A stretch of 37,877 bases of DNA from a virus. Made by a program: the position numbers and the translations under genes. The notes below the pieces were generated by a model. It worked only from the letters and a program-made list of their open reading frames with translations. It ran no database searches and had not been told where the DNA came from. Positions 16,185-24,181 of this stretch are shown here, piece after piece (the stretch's first letter is position 1; each line of letters begins with the position of its first letter). The stretch covers positions 1-37,877 of the IMG/VR virus record IMGVR_UViG_3300032093_000370; one strand, written 5' to 3'.

Positions 16185-16354
16185 ATCTCTTCGTGAATTG
16201 CCGTCAATTCGTCGATAAGCTGCTTAACTTCGGCCTTGGATAAATCTGATTCGAAGTAAAAATCGCAACACTCCTGTACAAGCAATTGGCGTTTGTCGCG
16301 TCTTAATTCAAAGCTTACAACACCTTCTTCCTTTAATTTTGCAAGTATGCTCAT
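16166..16354 (-). CDS. Hypothetical protein (62 aa)
   Basis: Small helical protein: MSILAKLKEEGVVSFELRRD ... LSKAEVKQLIDELTAIHEEM. The C-terminal GGEG is encoded by the ribosome-binding site of the next gene. Part of the GC-rich module, overlapping both neighbours by 4 nt. No domain recognised. Confidence 0.65.
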   Translation of the reverse strand: MSILAKLKEEGVVSFELRRDKRQLLVQECCDFYFESDLSKAEVKQLIDELTAIHEEMKGGEG

Positions 16355-17028
16355 CCCTCACCCCCTTCCATCTCCTTAAGCCATGTTTCATACACATGAG
16401 CCTTGCCGAGGTCTTCCATCGGTGACATGGTTTTTTTTCCGGCTCGCATCCGGTACTTGATCAGGTTGCCGAGGCAGTAGCCGCGAAACTCTTCAGGTGT
16501 CAGGACAGCGCGGATCATGTCCACAACCTCCAGACCTTCCGCGACCTTGTAATGTGACGGGCTGGTGATTGCTTCCTCTTCGCGCTCCATGCGGGCGTAA
16601 TCTTCCAGGGTGATGGAGGGCGGCACAAACGTGCCATTAGTCAAAGCATCGTTATGCTTCCGTGCCGCTTGTTTCTCCGCGCATGGTTCGCATTGACCTT
16701 GACAACGACTTACTCCCATGTTTTCATCGCGATGGCAATAGAACGGCGGCGGCGGCGCGGTGTCCACGCGGGCGAAGTCTTTGATAACCGGCTCCGGCTC
16801 CGGCAGCATGCTAGCCTTGCGCAGGTCTTCGATGGATGACGCGGGGATGGGTGGGTGTTGGCCTTGGTGGACGTCTTGCCAAAAAGCCCAATGTTCGGGA
16901 GTATTTAGCCAAGATATTTTTTTCACCCGTCCGTCGGGCTGTCCTTCAATAGTCGCTTGTGAATACCTCAACTCCGCCAAAGCGCGGAGCGGGTAAGTGT
17001 GGCTGTTAGGTAGTTGGCTGATTAGCAT
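16351..17028 (-). CDS. DUF3310 (SaV-like) protein with extra N-terminal region (225 aa)
   Basis: The last 70 residues are DUF3310: SPSHYKVAEGLEVVDMI, then FRGYCLGNLIKYRMRAGKK and DLGKAHVYETWL, matching the P-x-HY ... G-N-x-IKY-x-R-AG-KK pattern common in phages and thought to be a nucleotide-kinase-like accessory. The N-terminal 150 residues are unusual: a proline-rich segment and a CHRDEN ... CQGQCEPC cysteine cluster that may bind zinc. GC-rich module member. Confidence 0.8.
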   Translation of the reverse strand: MLISQLPNSHTYPLRALAELRYSQATIEGQPDGRVKKISWLNTPEHWAFWQDVHQGQHPPIPASSIEDLRKASMLPEPEPVIKDFARVDTAPPPPFYCHRDENMGVSRCQGQCEPCAEKQAARKHNDALTNGTFVPPSITLEDYARMEREEEAITSPSHYKVAEGLEVVDMIRAVLTPEEFRGYCLGNLIKYRMRAGKKTMSPMEDLGKAHVYETWLKEMEGGEG

Positions 17029-17225
17029 GGTTTATTTGTGTTTGGTTGATTAAGTGGAGAGTATATGTAGGCTATAAATGAGGAAAATAAAGCACATATG
17101 CAATACGTTACTCTTCCATCTTTGCCCCAATCGTATGGGTTTAGATGCCATGTGACAAAAGAAAATAAAATATATTGAGTTAATAGACCGGCTAGTAGAC
17201 ATAAGATAAAAATTATGTATTTCAT
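17022..17225 (-). CDS. Small membrane protein, two predicted helices (67 aa)
   Basis: Residues 3-23 (YIIFILCLLAGLLTQYILF) and 42-57 (YCICALFSSFIAYIY) are hydrophobic helices joined by a polar loop. More AT-rich than the genes on each side. Function unknown; holin-like topology is possible but not supported by other evidence. Confidence 0.6.
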   Translation of the reverse strand: MKYIIFILCLLAGLLTQYILFSFVTWHLNPYDWGKDGRVTYCICALFSSFIAYIYSPLNQPNTNKPC

Positions 17226-17596
17226 ACTTCTTCTTTTTTCATTTTGGCAATTACTTCCCTGACTGTTTTTTGTGATACTTCAGGCGCATCGCAAGCGGTC
17301 ATGACAGCCGCTGCCATTTCTAACGCTTCCAGCAGTTCATCGCGCTGGGCTTGTGCCTTCCTCATGTCTGCAACGAGTGTGTAATATGTGCGCCCATCCC
17401 TGCCAAAATACTGGCTAATATCTTTCAGCTCTTCGTTGCTGATTCCCGCGCAGGCGTTCACGCAGGCGACTATGCGGGCGGCGTCTTTTTCGAGAGCACA
17501 TTCAAATAGAAACCAATCACTTGCATTTGACTTGCCGCCATACATTTCTGTGCCGTGCATTTTACGCAGTTCCCACGGCTGCGGTGTGTTTTTCAT
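17222..17596 (-). CDS. Conserved phage protein of the Ea22-like type (124 aa)
   Basis: Starts at the ATG at 17596, directly behind an AAGGGGGTG ribosome site and forming ATGA with the upstream stop; the frame is open further upstream but without a good site. Contains EKDAARIVACVNACAGISNEEL and DMRKAQAQRDELLEALE, the pattern seen in many temperate-phage accessory proteins (ARRIVACVNAC ... coiled coil). Function unknown. Confidence 0.65.
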   Translation of the reverse strand: MKNTPQPWELRKMHGTEMYGGKSNASDWFLFECALEKDAARIVACVNACAGISNEELKDISQYFGRDGRTYYTLVADMRKAQAQRDELLEALEMAAAVMTACDAPEVSQKTVREVIAKMKKEEV

Positions 17597-17826
17597 ATCG
17601 CACCCCCTTCCTGCATCTTGCGGATTACGCGCCATTTGATTTCCGTGAACTGCTCAAGTGTGCAGGGCTGCAAATCTTTCCATGTGCCGAGGATGTTCGT
17701 GGAATAGCAGGTAATTTCCTGTTTTTCCAAGCCGATGTAATCGGCGTAAAGCGTTGCCGTGCCGTCAGGTCGCACGATGTAGGCCATGTTCGGGCCGTGG
17801 GTGAAGTATTGTGTTTGGTTTTCCAT
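17593..17826 (-). CDS. Hypothetical protein (77 aa)
   Basis: Beta-rich N-terminus (MAYIVRPDGTATLYADYIG) and helical C-terminus (LEQFTEIKWRVIRKMQ). The end codons double as the ribosome site of the next gene. First gene of the GC-rich module after a hairpin at 17843-17861. No family recognised. Confidence 0.6.
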   Translation of the reverse strand: MENQTQYFTHGPNMAYIVRPDGTATLYADYIGLEKQEITCYSTNILGTWKDLQPCTLEQFTEIKWRVIRKMQEGGAI

Positions 17827-17837
17827 AGTGGTAAAGG

Positions 17838-17862
17838 TTAAGGGGCGGTTGTCAGCCGCCCG
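17838..17862 (-). terminator. GC-rich hairpin, possible terminator
   Basis: Minus strand GGGCGGC, 4-5 nt loop, GCCGCCC is a perfect stem just after the stop of the 80-aa gene. The downstream tract CTTAACCTTT is weak in T, so termination may be partial. Confidence 0.5.
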
Positions 17863-17870
17863 GAATTAAT

Positions 17871-18113
17871 TTAGTTTTCTCCTTTGTTTCGTGCTATTCG
17901 GTCTGCAAGCTCCATTTCTGCAGCTTCTTCGTAAAAATCTTTGCGGTCTTTAGCCCATTGTTCTAATGCCCATTCTTTTGCATTTTTAAGGTCTTCTTCA
18001 CTATATGCATCTGCCCGTAGTACTTCTCCGTCTTTTACTTGTGCAGTAGCAAGCCCTGACTCTCCTTGATATTTGTACTTAATAAGTTGTTTTTCAAATA
18101 TTCCTGTTTTCAT
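17871..18113 (-). CDS. Hypothetical protein (80 aa)
   Basis: N-terminal beta part (QLIKYKYQGESGLATAQV) then acidic helices (SEEDLKNAKEWALEQWAKD). Separated from the radical-SAM-like gene by 2 nt. Preceded on its 3' side by the GC-rich hairpin. No family recognised. Confidence 0.65.
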   Translation of the reverse strand: MKTGIFEKQLIKYKYQGESGLATAQVKDGEVLRADAYSEEDLKNAKEWALEQWAKDRKDFYEEAAEMELADRIARNKGEN

Positions 18114-18115
18114 AG

Positions 18116-18961
18116 TTAGAAAATGTATCGTATAGACTCTAAAGGGAAATAATCTTGGTAGATTTCTTTGAACTCTTGTATCATCTTTGCCTTTAGCTGA
18201 TGTTTGTATCTAAGCACATCTCCCCCATACTGAGAACTCTTAAGTTCTTGAAAATCCTCACTATAACACAGATTATTTACTTCTTCTGTGTTTTGTTTAT
18301 GTTGGGAATAAGAGTAAGTCAAAAATATACATTCTGACTTAAAAGAAAAATCTGGAATGTCTGCAATCTTTTGAAAGAGCTTGCGATACTCTTGTTTCCA
18401 ATCCCGTTCATAGATAATAGGACTGAAGTTCAAATGGATTTCAAAGTTCTCTTTTAATCTTGGAATTTGGGCAAGTCTTGTTTCAATAGAATCAGTTCCT
18501 TTTTCTAGTATGTCAGAATAAACTTGAGGCATTAAACTGATTCTTACTCTGTGTTTTTCTGGATTTCCTACATTAGGCACTTTAGAAGGATACTTAGTAG
18601 CAAAAGTGCTTTTAAGTTTAGGATGAAGATTAAAATATTCTAGTACTTTTTCCCAAGGATAATGTTTCCAATGTAGTCCTACGTCTGTACTGCAGCCTAT
18701 ATCTACTACGTAGTAAGTATTGTCTATTTGATTGGGATTTTTTGGCCACTGTTTTTTAGCAACCCAATCAGAAAGTCTGTCTAAAATCTTTAAAAGATTC
18801 TTGTTGAGATAAACAGTGTCGTTGTTATATCTTCCTACATAACAATACGACCGCATACAGCCGCCACAGCACCCATAGATAAAATTGGGTGATATGGCGT
18901 CTGCACTACGGTCGTTATCTCTTACTTTTAAAGTTTTAGTTTCTTGCGAAACTATTTGCAT
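18116..18961 (-). CDS. Radical-SAM-like protein related to spore photoproduct lyase, unusual Cys spacing (281 aa)
   Basis: Residues 28-44 read FIYGCCGGCMRSYCYVGRY. Phage and bacterial spore-photoproduct-lyase-like proteins have YGC-x3-C-x2-CY-x-R at this place; here the last cysteine is two residues further on (C-x3-C-x4-C, or C-x2-C-x4-C using the second Cys). The rest fits the family loosely: VVDIGCSTDVGLHW, HRVRISLMPQ, and EIHLNFSPIIY. Such enzymes use a 4Fe-4S cluster and SAM to make a 5'-deoxyadenosyl radical. Start ATG at 18961 overlaps the upstream TGA. A DNA-repair or base-modification role is possible but unproven. Confidence 0.65.
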   Translation of the reverse strand: MQIVSQETKTLKVRDNDRSADAISPNFIYGCCGGCMRSYCYVGRYNNDTVYLNKNLLKILDRLSDWVAKKQWPKNPNQIDNTYYVVDIGCSTDVGLHWKHYPWEKVLEYFNLHPKLKSTFATKYPSKVPNVGNPEKHRVRISLMPQVYSDILEKGTDSIETRLAQIPRLKENFEIHLNFSPIIYERDWKQEYRKLFQKIADIPDFSFKSECIFLTYSYSQHKQNTEEVNNLCYSEDFQELKSSQYGGDVLRYKHQLKAKMIQEFKEIYQDYFPLESIRYIF

Positions 18962-19410
18962 CAAGGATTATTTATGAAATTGTAAGCAGCAGTACTGCCG
19001 GACATATTGAACTCATAGATTCGTGTCCCACAATGTCCATCGTTGTGTCTTACCCGCATTACAGAAGCAGATTTAAAATCATCTACCATAATAGATATGT
19101 CGTAGGTAATAAATACTTTTTTGCGGTCTTCAGATAAAGTTCCAACTGCTTCATATTTTTCCCAGTTTTCGTTTACTAAGAAAGAAATCTCTACTGTAGG
19201 ATCTTCTTCACAATTAAAGCCGGTAAAAAGAAGCATACCTATTGGCTCTCCTGCTCCCCCAAAAAGTTTTACAAAGTTGTCTGTTGCATCTTCTACATAT
19301 GCAATCTTGAATTTTGGGTCAAATCCATTGTCTACTGTTTTGTATTTCCACTGAGCAAATGCAGTAGTAAATGACAGGAGAACGAAGATAAAAGCGATTG
19401 TCTTTTTCAT
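18961..19410 (-). CDS. Secreted/periplasmic protein (149 aa)
   Basis: Clear Sec signal: MKKTIAFIFVLLSFTTAFAQ with an AFA cleavage site after residue 19. The mature part is beta-rich with two cysteines (FNCEEDP, HCGTRIYEF) that could form a disulfide, as in exported Bacteroidota proteins. Coupled to the radical-SAM-like gene (TGATG). It could act at the envelope, for example in exclusion of other phages, but nothing in the sequence proves this. Confidence 0.75.
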   Translation of the reverse strand: MKKTIAFIFVLLSFTTAFAQWKYKTVDNGFDPKFKIAYVEDATDNFVKLFGGAGEPIGMLLFTGFNCEEDPTVEISFLVNENWEKYEAVGTLSEDRKKVFITYDISIMVDDFKSASVMRVRHNDGHCGTRIYEFNMSGSTAAYNFINNP

Positions 19411-19415
19411 GGTTT

Positions 19416-19712
19416 TTAAATTTGGGGTTGAGTGGGTTGATTATTAAAGTATTTGGTTTTTATTGCAGATTTCATTTTTTCAATGATTTCTTCAGACTCT
19501 TTTACGGCCTGAGTGTACTTCTTAGTCAGATTAAAGTTCGACTCTAAGATTAGTTTTTTGTAACCTTGATAAGTCATAAATGTCTCTAGAATAAAGTTAC
19601 CTTGTTTCTTTCGGGTTACTGGAAAAACAGAAGCATAGAATCCTTCTCCTTTACGATGATATATTTCTATGCGTAAATAATCGTCTCCAGATAAATGCTC
19701 GTATTGTTTCAT
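19416..19712 (-). CDS. Hypothetical protein (98 aa)
   Basis: N-terminal beta strands (YLRIEIYHRKGEGFYASVFPV) and C-terminal helix (TKKYTQAVKESEEIIEKMKSA). Its ATG overlaps the stop of the GHKL gene. No family recognised. Confidence 0.65.
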   Translation of the reverse strand: MKQYEHLSGDDYLRIEIYHRKGEGFYASVFPVTRKKQGNFILETFMTYQGYKKLILESNFNLTKKYTQAVKESEEIIEKMKSAIKTKYFNNQPTQPQI

Positions 19713-20983
19713 AGGATGATTTCGTTTTTGACTAGGTTATAAGTGTATAAATTAATGAAATGCTGTTGAAATGCTCGTGTTTCATCAGAGAATCCGGTTC
19801 TTAAATGTTCGTATTCTTCCACTATTGTTGTAAGAAGTTCAAAAAAAGGTTTTTGTTTATGTTCTACACTAAGCATAATTTCTTTAGTGTCCATATTTAC
19901 TTTCCCTAAACATCTTGGGTCTCCAAAAACTCCAACAAGAAACTTTGCTTCTGAAATAAGCATGTAATTACATTTTTCTAAAACAGAAATAGCTTCTTTT
20001 ATTTTGTCTTCTAGTTCTTGGTCATAGACCTCATAGAAAGAATTTACATTGTCAGAAAGTCGGAGTGCCGAAACATGAGGCAAGCTATAACAAAGAACAT
20101 CTGCTATGTTATCTGGTAAAACAACTAATTTGCCATTATCTTCTACTAAGCCTTTACTTTCAAGGTTTTTAAAATCTTTCTTAGCAATAATCTTAGCTTC
20201 TCCAATTGTAGTTTCCCAATTTTTCCCGAATTTGACAGCTTGCCAACGATAGTTTATATCTCCTTCATACATGTTATTCCCTACTAGCTGAATAAAAGTC
20301 TCAATGTTCTTAGGATTAAGATTCGCAATTACGTGGGCTAAATCATACGCTGTGTATCCTGTGTACTCTCTAAGTTCGTTAATGTCACAGTTTTTTAAGT
20401 CGTAACTAAATACACTTTCTTGGTCTGCTTCGTGTACTAATACACCTTGTTTGTAAATTTTGAGGTTGCCTGTAGAAGGATAGATTGCAAAGTTTTTCTC
20501 GTCTTGAATGGCTTCGTCTGGATTAAGAAAATACTTAGTCCAGTTTTTGCGAACATCTGCAAAGTCTGAAGTTTCCTGAATAAAGAAACTAGTATATCCA
20601 TCTTCTCCTAAAGGCGCATCATAAGTTTCGTCAATACTGCCTTCTTCTTCGTCTTTGGCATTACAGTAAAGTTCTCTAAGAATCATCCACGCTTTCCAAT
20701 CTAAGCCCATGTTAGTAGTCAAAGAAGAAGACTCTCCATCTACTGTGATTACGTGAAAAGTTTCTTCTCTTACTTCTATGGGTTTAAGTCCAAAGACAAT
20801 TTCTTTTTCTCCAACAAAAAGCCGGAAATGCACATTTTCTTTCATTAGATAAGATATGGCATACTTTAAACCTGTGCCGAACTTACCTATTTTGCCGTCT
20901 CTTCCACGTTTTGTAGAAGCTCCCATTAACGAAAGAAGGCGAATATCTAATTCGCCTTTGTTCCTAATTTTGATGTATTTCAT
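19709..20983 (-). CDS. GHKL-type ATPase with possible inactive metalloprotease tail (424 aa)
   Basis: ATG at 20983 follows an AATAAAAACT-type leader. Residues 17-45 contain LMGASTKRG and GKIGKFGTGLKYAISYLMKEN, which looks like the ATP-lid G2 box (G-x-F-G-x-GLK) of GHKL ATPases (Hsp90/MutL/MORC type); the N-box is not clear. Near the C-terminus, LLTTIVEEYEHLRTGFSDE and RAFQQHF resemble the HE-x-x-H ... G-x-x-D-x-x-R-x-F pattern of zinc peptidase-like tails found with such phage ATPases, but the first His is Glu. Possibly an ATP-dependent conformational switch protein. Function unknown. Confidence 0.6.
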   Translation of the reverse strand: MKYIKIRNKGELDIRLLSLMGASTKRGRDGKIGKFGTGLKYAISYLMKENVHFRLFVGEKEIVFGLKPIEVREETFHVITVDGESSSLTTNMGLDWKAWMILRELYCNAKDEEEGSIDETYDAPLGEDGYTSFFIQETSDFADVRKNWTKYFLNPDEAIQDEKNFAIYPSTGNLKIYKQGVLVHEADQESVFSYDLKNCDINELREYTGYTAYDLAHVIANLNPKNIETFIQLVGNNMYEGDINYRWQAVKFGKNWETTIGEAKIIAKKDFKNLESKGLVEDNGKLVVLPDNIADVLCYSLPHVSALRLSDNVNSFYEVYDQELEDKIKEAISVLEKCNYMLISEAKFLVGVFGDPRCLGKVNMDTKEIMLSVEHKQKPFFELLTTIVEEYEHLRTGFSDETRAFQQHFINLYTYNLVKNEIIL

Positions 20984-21326
20984 AGTTTTTATGGTCTTTA
21001 TTGAAATTTTGATAGTCATCGAACATATTTTCTTCGATGTCTTTTATTTTGATACTAAATTCATCCCCATATCTAGTAAATAAGGTTTTGCCAGAGCCTT
21101 TCTTTTCCCTCCAATCTATGCTTACCGAAATAGTCCATTTGTACATACCTGTGTGAAATTCAAGAAAACAATGCTTTTCATTCTTTCGAATAAGAATAAT
21201 ATCTAAAACAACATCTTTTACAGGCACATATACTTCAAATCCGTTTTGTTTTAGTTCTTTAATAAATTTAGTTAAGGCAATGTGTGCTTCTGCTCTTTTT
21301 TTAAAGACTGCATCTAAGAAAGTCAT
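20964..21326 (-). CDS. Hypothetical protein (120 aa)
   Basis: Mixed alpha/beta: helix ALTKFIKELKQNGFEVYV, then VVLDIILIRKNEKHCFLEFH and KWTISVSIDWREKK. Looks like a small antiparallel-sheet protein, no known motif. Overlaps the GHKL gene start by 20 nt. Confidence 0.65.
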   Translation of the reverse strand: MTFLDAVFKKRAEAHIALTKFIKELKQNGFEVYVPVKDVVLDIILIRKNEKHCFLEFHTGMYKWTISVSIDWREKKGSGKTLFTRYGDEFSIKIKDIEENMFDDYQNFNKDHKNYEIHQN

Positions 21327-21766
21327 AATTCTTCAGGTTTATTACCGTTGCCTTCTACCTCCCATCGGCTTTTAAACGGTTCGGGGATTTCGCCGTTGAA
21401 CGGGGCGATGTATTGATAAGCATAATCGTTGCTCAAAGTGTATGGAAAGATTCCATCGCTTTTGCTGACAAACTTTGCAACGATAAAACCTTCACCGTTT
21501 CGATTATCCCACGCACACACAACCTCCCCCACCTTCGGCTCCCACTTCGGAAGCCAGTCCGTGCCGATGTCGATACCCTGCGCTTTAAGCTTTTCAATCG
21601 CTTGCAGCGCGGCGGCGGTGAACTCTTCGCGGCTAACTTCTGGGCAATCCCAATCATAACTTACTAAATCAAAGTTTATGTGGCCTTTTTCAGTATTAAT
21701 ACAAACATTAAGGTCTTCTGGTTTGAACCACCGCAGCCATACACCGTCTTTAAAAAACTTATCCAT
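21323..21766 (-). CDS. Hypothetical protein with mosaic composition (147 aa)
   Basis: ATG at 21766 (MDKFFKDGVWLRWFKPED) is preferred over the long upstream extension that overlaps the next gene. The N-terminal third is AT-rich, while 21340-21640 is GC-rich, coding FTAAALQAIEKLKAQGIDI and WEPKVGEVVCAWDN. The second half, with KVGEVVCAWDNRNGEGFIVAKF, looks like a small SH3-like barrel. The composition break inside one gene suggests domain replacement. Confidence 0.6.
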   Translation of the reverse strand: MDKFFKDGVWLRWFKPEDLNVCINTEKGHINFDLVSYDWDCPEVSREEFTAAALQAIEKLKAQGIDIGTDWLPKWEPKVGEVVCAWDNRNGEGFIVAKFVSKSDGIFPYTLSNDYAYQYIAPFNGEIPEPFKSRWEVEGNGNKPEEL

Positions 21767-21788
21767 TGTTGTTTTTTCCTTTCTGTTA

Positions 21789-22424
21789 TTACTTCTTTTT
21801 AACTTGTTCAAACCAATAATCCCTTGCCGCATCTGATTTAACACCTGCTATAAAACCTTCTTGTCTATATATGTTTTTTACTTCCTCTTTATTTGGCATA
21901 AACATACCCCCTGTATTATTTATAGGGTATAAGGTTTCAGCAGCTTCTTCAAGTGTTTCTTGTGTGTCATAAGGGTCAATACCTGATATGTATTTAGACA
22001 TATCAATTTCTTGTTTAGGTTTTATACCTAACAACTCTTTACACCTCTCCTCACCACCTGCAAGGTCAATTATTTGTTGATGTATTGGTTTAGGTTCTTC
22101 TTGTGGAATTGTTATATGGTATGAATAACCACATTCAGCTAAACTTGCCCATTTTTGAACTTCAACAAACTCACAACTTGGATTCTTAACAAACCATTCT
22201 AAGAACTCATCATCAATAGCTTGTACATCATCTTTGATTAGGTCTGGGTCTGTTGTCATTATTACTAATTTACATTCAGATAAATCAGTTAAATAGTCAG
22301 GAAACATATTTAATATATTTTCTTTTTCTAAATGCCACTTCCCTTTGTGTGGTCTTACATCTTTAATTTCTTCAGTAGAAGTGACAAACAATTCTTTTCC
22401 TATTTTATAGATATTTCTTTCCAT
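21789..22424 (-). CDS. Hypothetical phage protein (211 aa)
   Basis: N-terminal beta part with VIMTTDPDLIKDDVQAIDDEFLEWF, then IHQQIIDLAGGEERCKELLGI, and a C-terminal YRQEGFIAGVKSDAARDYWFE segment. This combination is common in Flavobacteriia/Bacteroidota phage and prophage proteins of unknown role. Overlaps the HNH gene by 25 nt. Confidence 0.65.
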   Translation of the reverse strand: MERNIYKIGKELFVTSTEEIKDVRPHKGKWHLEKENILNMFPDYLTDLSECKLVIMTTDPDLIKDDVQAIDDEFLEWFVKNPSCEFVEVQKWASLAECGYSYHITIPQEEPKPIHQQIIDLAGGEERCKELLGIKPKQEIDMSKYISGIDPYDTQETLEEAAETLYPINNTGGMFMPNKEEVKNIYRQEGFIAGVKSDAARDYWFEQVKKK

Positions 22425-23002
22425 GATGTGTTATTTAAAATATGTGTTATACATGATTCACTTACATTATACTCTTTAGCTAATTTTTTAGCTGAATATT
22501 TATAAGGAATATATTTTTGTTTTATTTCTAAAACTTGCTCTTTAGTTAATAATGACCTTCCATTTTTTTCTCCTGAATATGCAACTCTATGTAAATGAAG
22601 TTTGTTTAATCCATTTTTAGAAGCGTGAGTGTGGTTTTGAGAATTAGTACACCATTCAAGATTATCTACTCTGTTATTAGTTTTATCGCAGTCTATATGG
22701 TTAACTTGTGGATAGTCATTTATATTGTCAATAAAAGCTTCTGCAACTAATCTATGAACATATTTACTAACCTTTACATTATTTACAGTAAAGCCTACAG
22801 TCATATATCCAAGATTGCTTTTAGATTGTTTACAAATCTTACCTTTTCTCCAATAAGGAACTCTATTATTTGGAGCAATTTCTCTGTCTAAACTTCTAAC
22901 ATTTCCTAAATTAGAAACTTGATATAATCCTTCATATCCAATTACATCTTTCCAAACATCAATACTTGGTTTTTCAGTTGGTAATAAGTGTATGTTTTTC
23001 AT
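22400..23002 (-). CDS. HNH homing endonuclease with NUMOD4 domain (200 aa)
   Basis: Residues 15-50 (WKDVIGYEGLYQVSNLGNVRS) are NUMOD4; VHRLVAEAFI, QVNHIDCDKTNNRVDNLEW form the HNH active site (H-x ... NH-x-D-x-x-x-x-NN ... N-L-E-W); the C-terminus LAKEYNVSESCITHILNN is a helix-turn-helix for DNA recognition. A free-standing nuclease that spreads itself by cutting gene copies that lack it. Overlaps both neighbours, so it sits between genes rather than inside an intron. Confidence 0.9.
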   Translation of the reverse strand: MKNIHLLPTEKPSIDVWKDVIGYEGLYQVSNLGNVRSLDREIAPNNRVPYWRKGKICKQSKSNLGYMTVGFTVNNVKVSKYVHRLVAEAFIDNINDYPQVNHIDCDKTNNRVDNLEWCTNSQNHTHASKNGLNKLHLHRVAYSGEKNGRSLLTKEQVLEIKQKYIPYKYSAKKLAKEYNVSESCITHILNNTSWKEISIK

Positions 23003-23385
23003 TGTTGCTTTTCTTTTTCGTACTGAATTAATTTTTTTAACAAACCTAATTCACCATCTTCGTATGTTTTATAGATGTAGTGGGATTCGTGTAAAAATTG
23101 TTTTTCAAACCAAATTTCTATGTAATGACTCTCTTCTTCAGCGAGAGGAGAATCAATTATAACACTAAATCTATAACCCTTTTTACGAAACCATTTAAAG
23201 GCTTGTGAGTAGGTTGGTGCAGTCGGGTAAAAACCAAACTCTGAATTAGTATTGCAACTTCTTACATCAGCAAAAAATTGAAACTTGTTGTTAATATAAT
23301 ATCCAAAACAAGGTTCATCAAATCCAAGTTCTTTTAACTCGAATGCTTCTTGGTAGGGTATAAATTCTTTTTCAAGGTTGTTCAT
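22999..23385 (-). CDS. Hypothetical protein (128 aa)
   Basis: Contains EAFELKELGFDEPCFGYY, QAFKWFRKKGYRF and HYIEIWFEKQFL, a pattern common in Bacteroidota phage accessory proteins. Preceded by an AAAAACT leader. No function known. Confidence 0.65.
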   Translation of the reverse strand: MNNLEKEFIPYQEAFELKELGFDEPCFGYYINNKFQFFADVRSCNTNSEFGFYPTAPTYSQAFKWFRKKGYRFSVIIDSPLAEEESHYIEIWFEKQFLHESHYIYKTYEDGELGLLKKLIQYEKEKQQ

Positions 23386-23390
23386 AGTTT

Positions 23391-23945
23391 TTAATCGTTA
23401 AAAATGTACTTGCCTACCCATACAGTTTGACCTACTTTTTCATATGGAGTTTTACCAGATAAATCCATAAACCCAAATTCTGTTTTTACTTCGCACTCAA
23501 AAGCAATAGGCATCTTTGGTTGTTGGAGGGATAGCATAAGATACTCAGCAGTTAATCCTGTTTCTCTACTCTTTTCTACTATTTTAATAATATCCTCATC
23601 TGTGTACTTATACTTCTCTTTGGCTTTGTTGTAACCGTACATAAACATTTTTCTCATTTCATGCTGTGGGGATAATACATTAGTCGAATGTTCCTCAAAC
23701 ATATTATTAGCCAACTCCTCAACTTCATTTTCAATTTTTGGCAATAAATCTACACCTTCAAGAACTGGTGCTCCGTTAAGTGGTAGGTGAGCGATGATTT
23801 TTTTCCAACCTCTTAAACTACCTTTACCAATACATTGTATAACAGATGGTTCTCTTTCTTCGTTATATATCCAATCTCCTACTTTAATCTCTGAATCATC
23901 TACAATAAGTAGATAATTTTCCGTTTGGGTTATGTTGTGCTTCAT
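23391..23945 (-). CDS. Hypothetical protein (184 aa)
   Basis: N-terminal SH3-like region (KVGDWIYNEEREPSVIQCIG), a central helical part (MRKMFMYGYNKAKEKYKY) and a C-terminal beta part. The YGYNKAKE-x-x-KYTDEDI stretch is typical of uncharacterised Bacteroidota phage proteins. Overlaps the next gene by 4 nt. Confidence 0.65.
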   Translation of the reverse strand: MKHNITQTENYLLIVDDSEIKVGDWIYNEEREPSVIQCIGKGSLRGWKKIIAHLPLNGAPVLEGVDLLPKIENEVEELANNMFEEHSTNVLSPQHEMRKMFMYGYNKAKEKYKYTDEDIIKIVEKSRETGLTAEYLMLSLQQPKMPIAFECEVKTEFGFMDLSGKTPYEKVGQTVWVGKYIFND

Positions 23946-24181
23946 TTGTTACCTCCGTAAGTTTGTTCGTAGTATTTCACCTCATCTGCAACTGATTCAA
24001 ATGAACATTCTTCTTGACCTACAGCAATACCATTACCAATACCGTCAGAATAAGACTGCATTATCTGTTCTTTCTCCATTTGTTTGGCTTGTTCTTCTAA
24101 TTCTTGAATAGTTTTGTATGGATATTTTTCAAGATTTTTAAAATAATCTACTAACCATTCTACTGCTGTTTGTTTACTCAT
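23942..24181 (-). CDS. Small coiled-coil hypothetical protein (79 aa)
   Basis: MSKQTAVEWLVDYFKNLEK followed by ELEEQAKQMEKEQIMQSY, a helical pattern common in Bacteroidota phages. ATG at 24181 is used rather than a TTG two codons earlier. The start lies inside the end of the previous gene. Confidence 0.7.
   Translation of the reverse strand: MSKQTAVEWLVDYFKNLEKYPYKTIQELEEQAKQMEKEQIMQSYSDGIGNGIAVGQEECSFESVADEVKYYEQTYGGNK

Larger units (their letters stand above)
15313..17862 (-). other. GC-rich imported module with Shine-Dalgarno starts
   Basis: These genes are markedly richer in G and C than the flanking AT-rich genes and use different codons (GCG, CGG, GGC). Starts at 16169, 16354 and 17596 have AAGGGGGTG a few bases upstream, and 15555 has AGGAGG; backbone genes lack this. 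The mixture of ASCH, DUF3310 and Ea22-like genes is typical of temperate phages. A similar short GC-rich patch occurs within 21340-21640. The boundary at the left coincides with a duplicated lipoprotein-signal segment. Confidence 0.65.
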
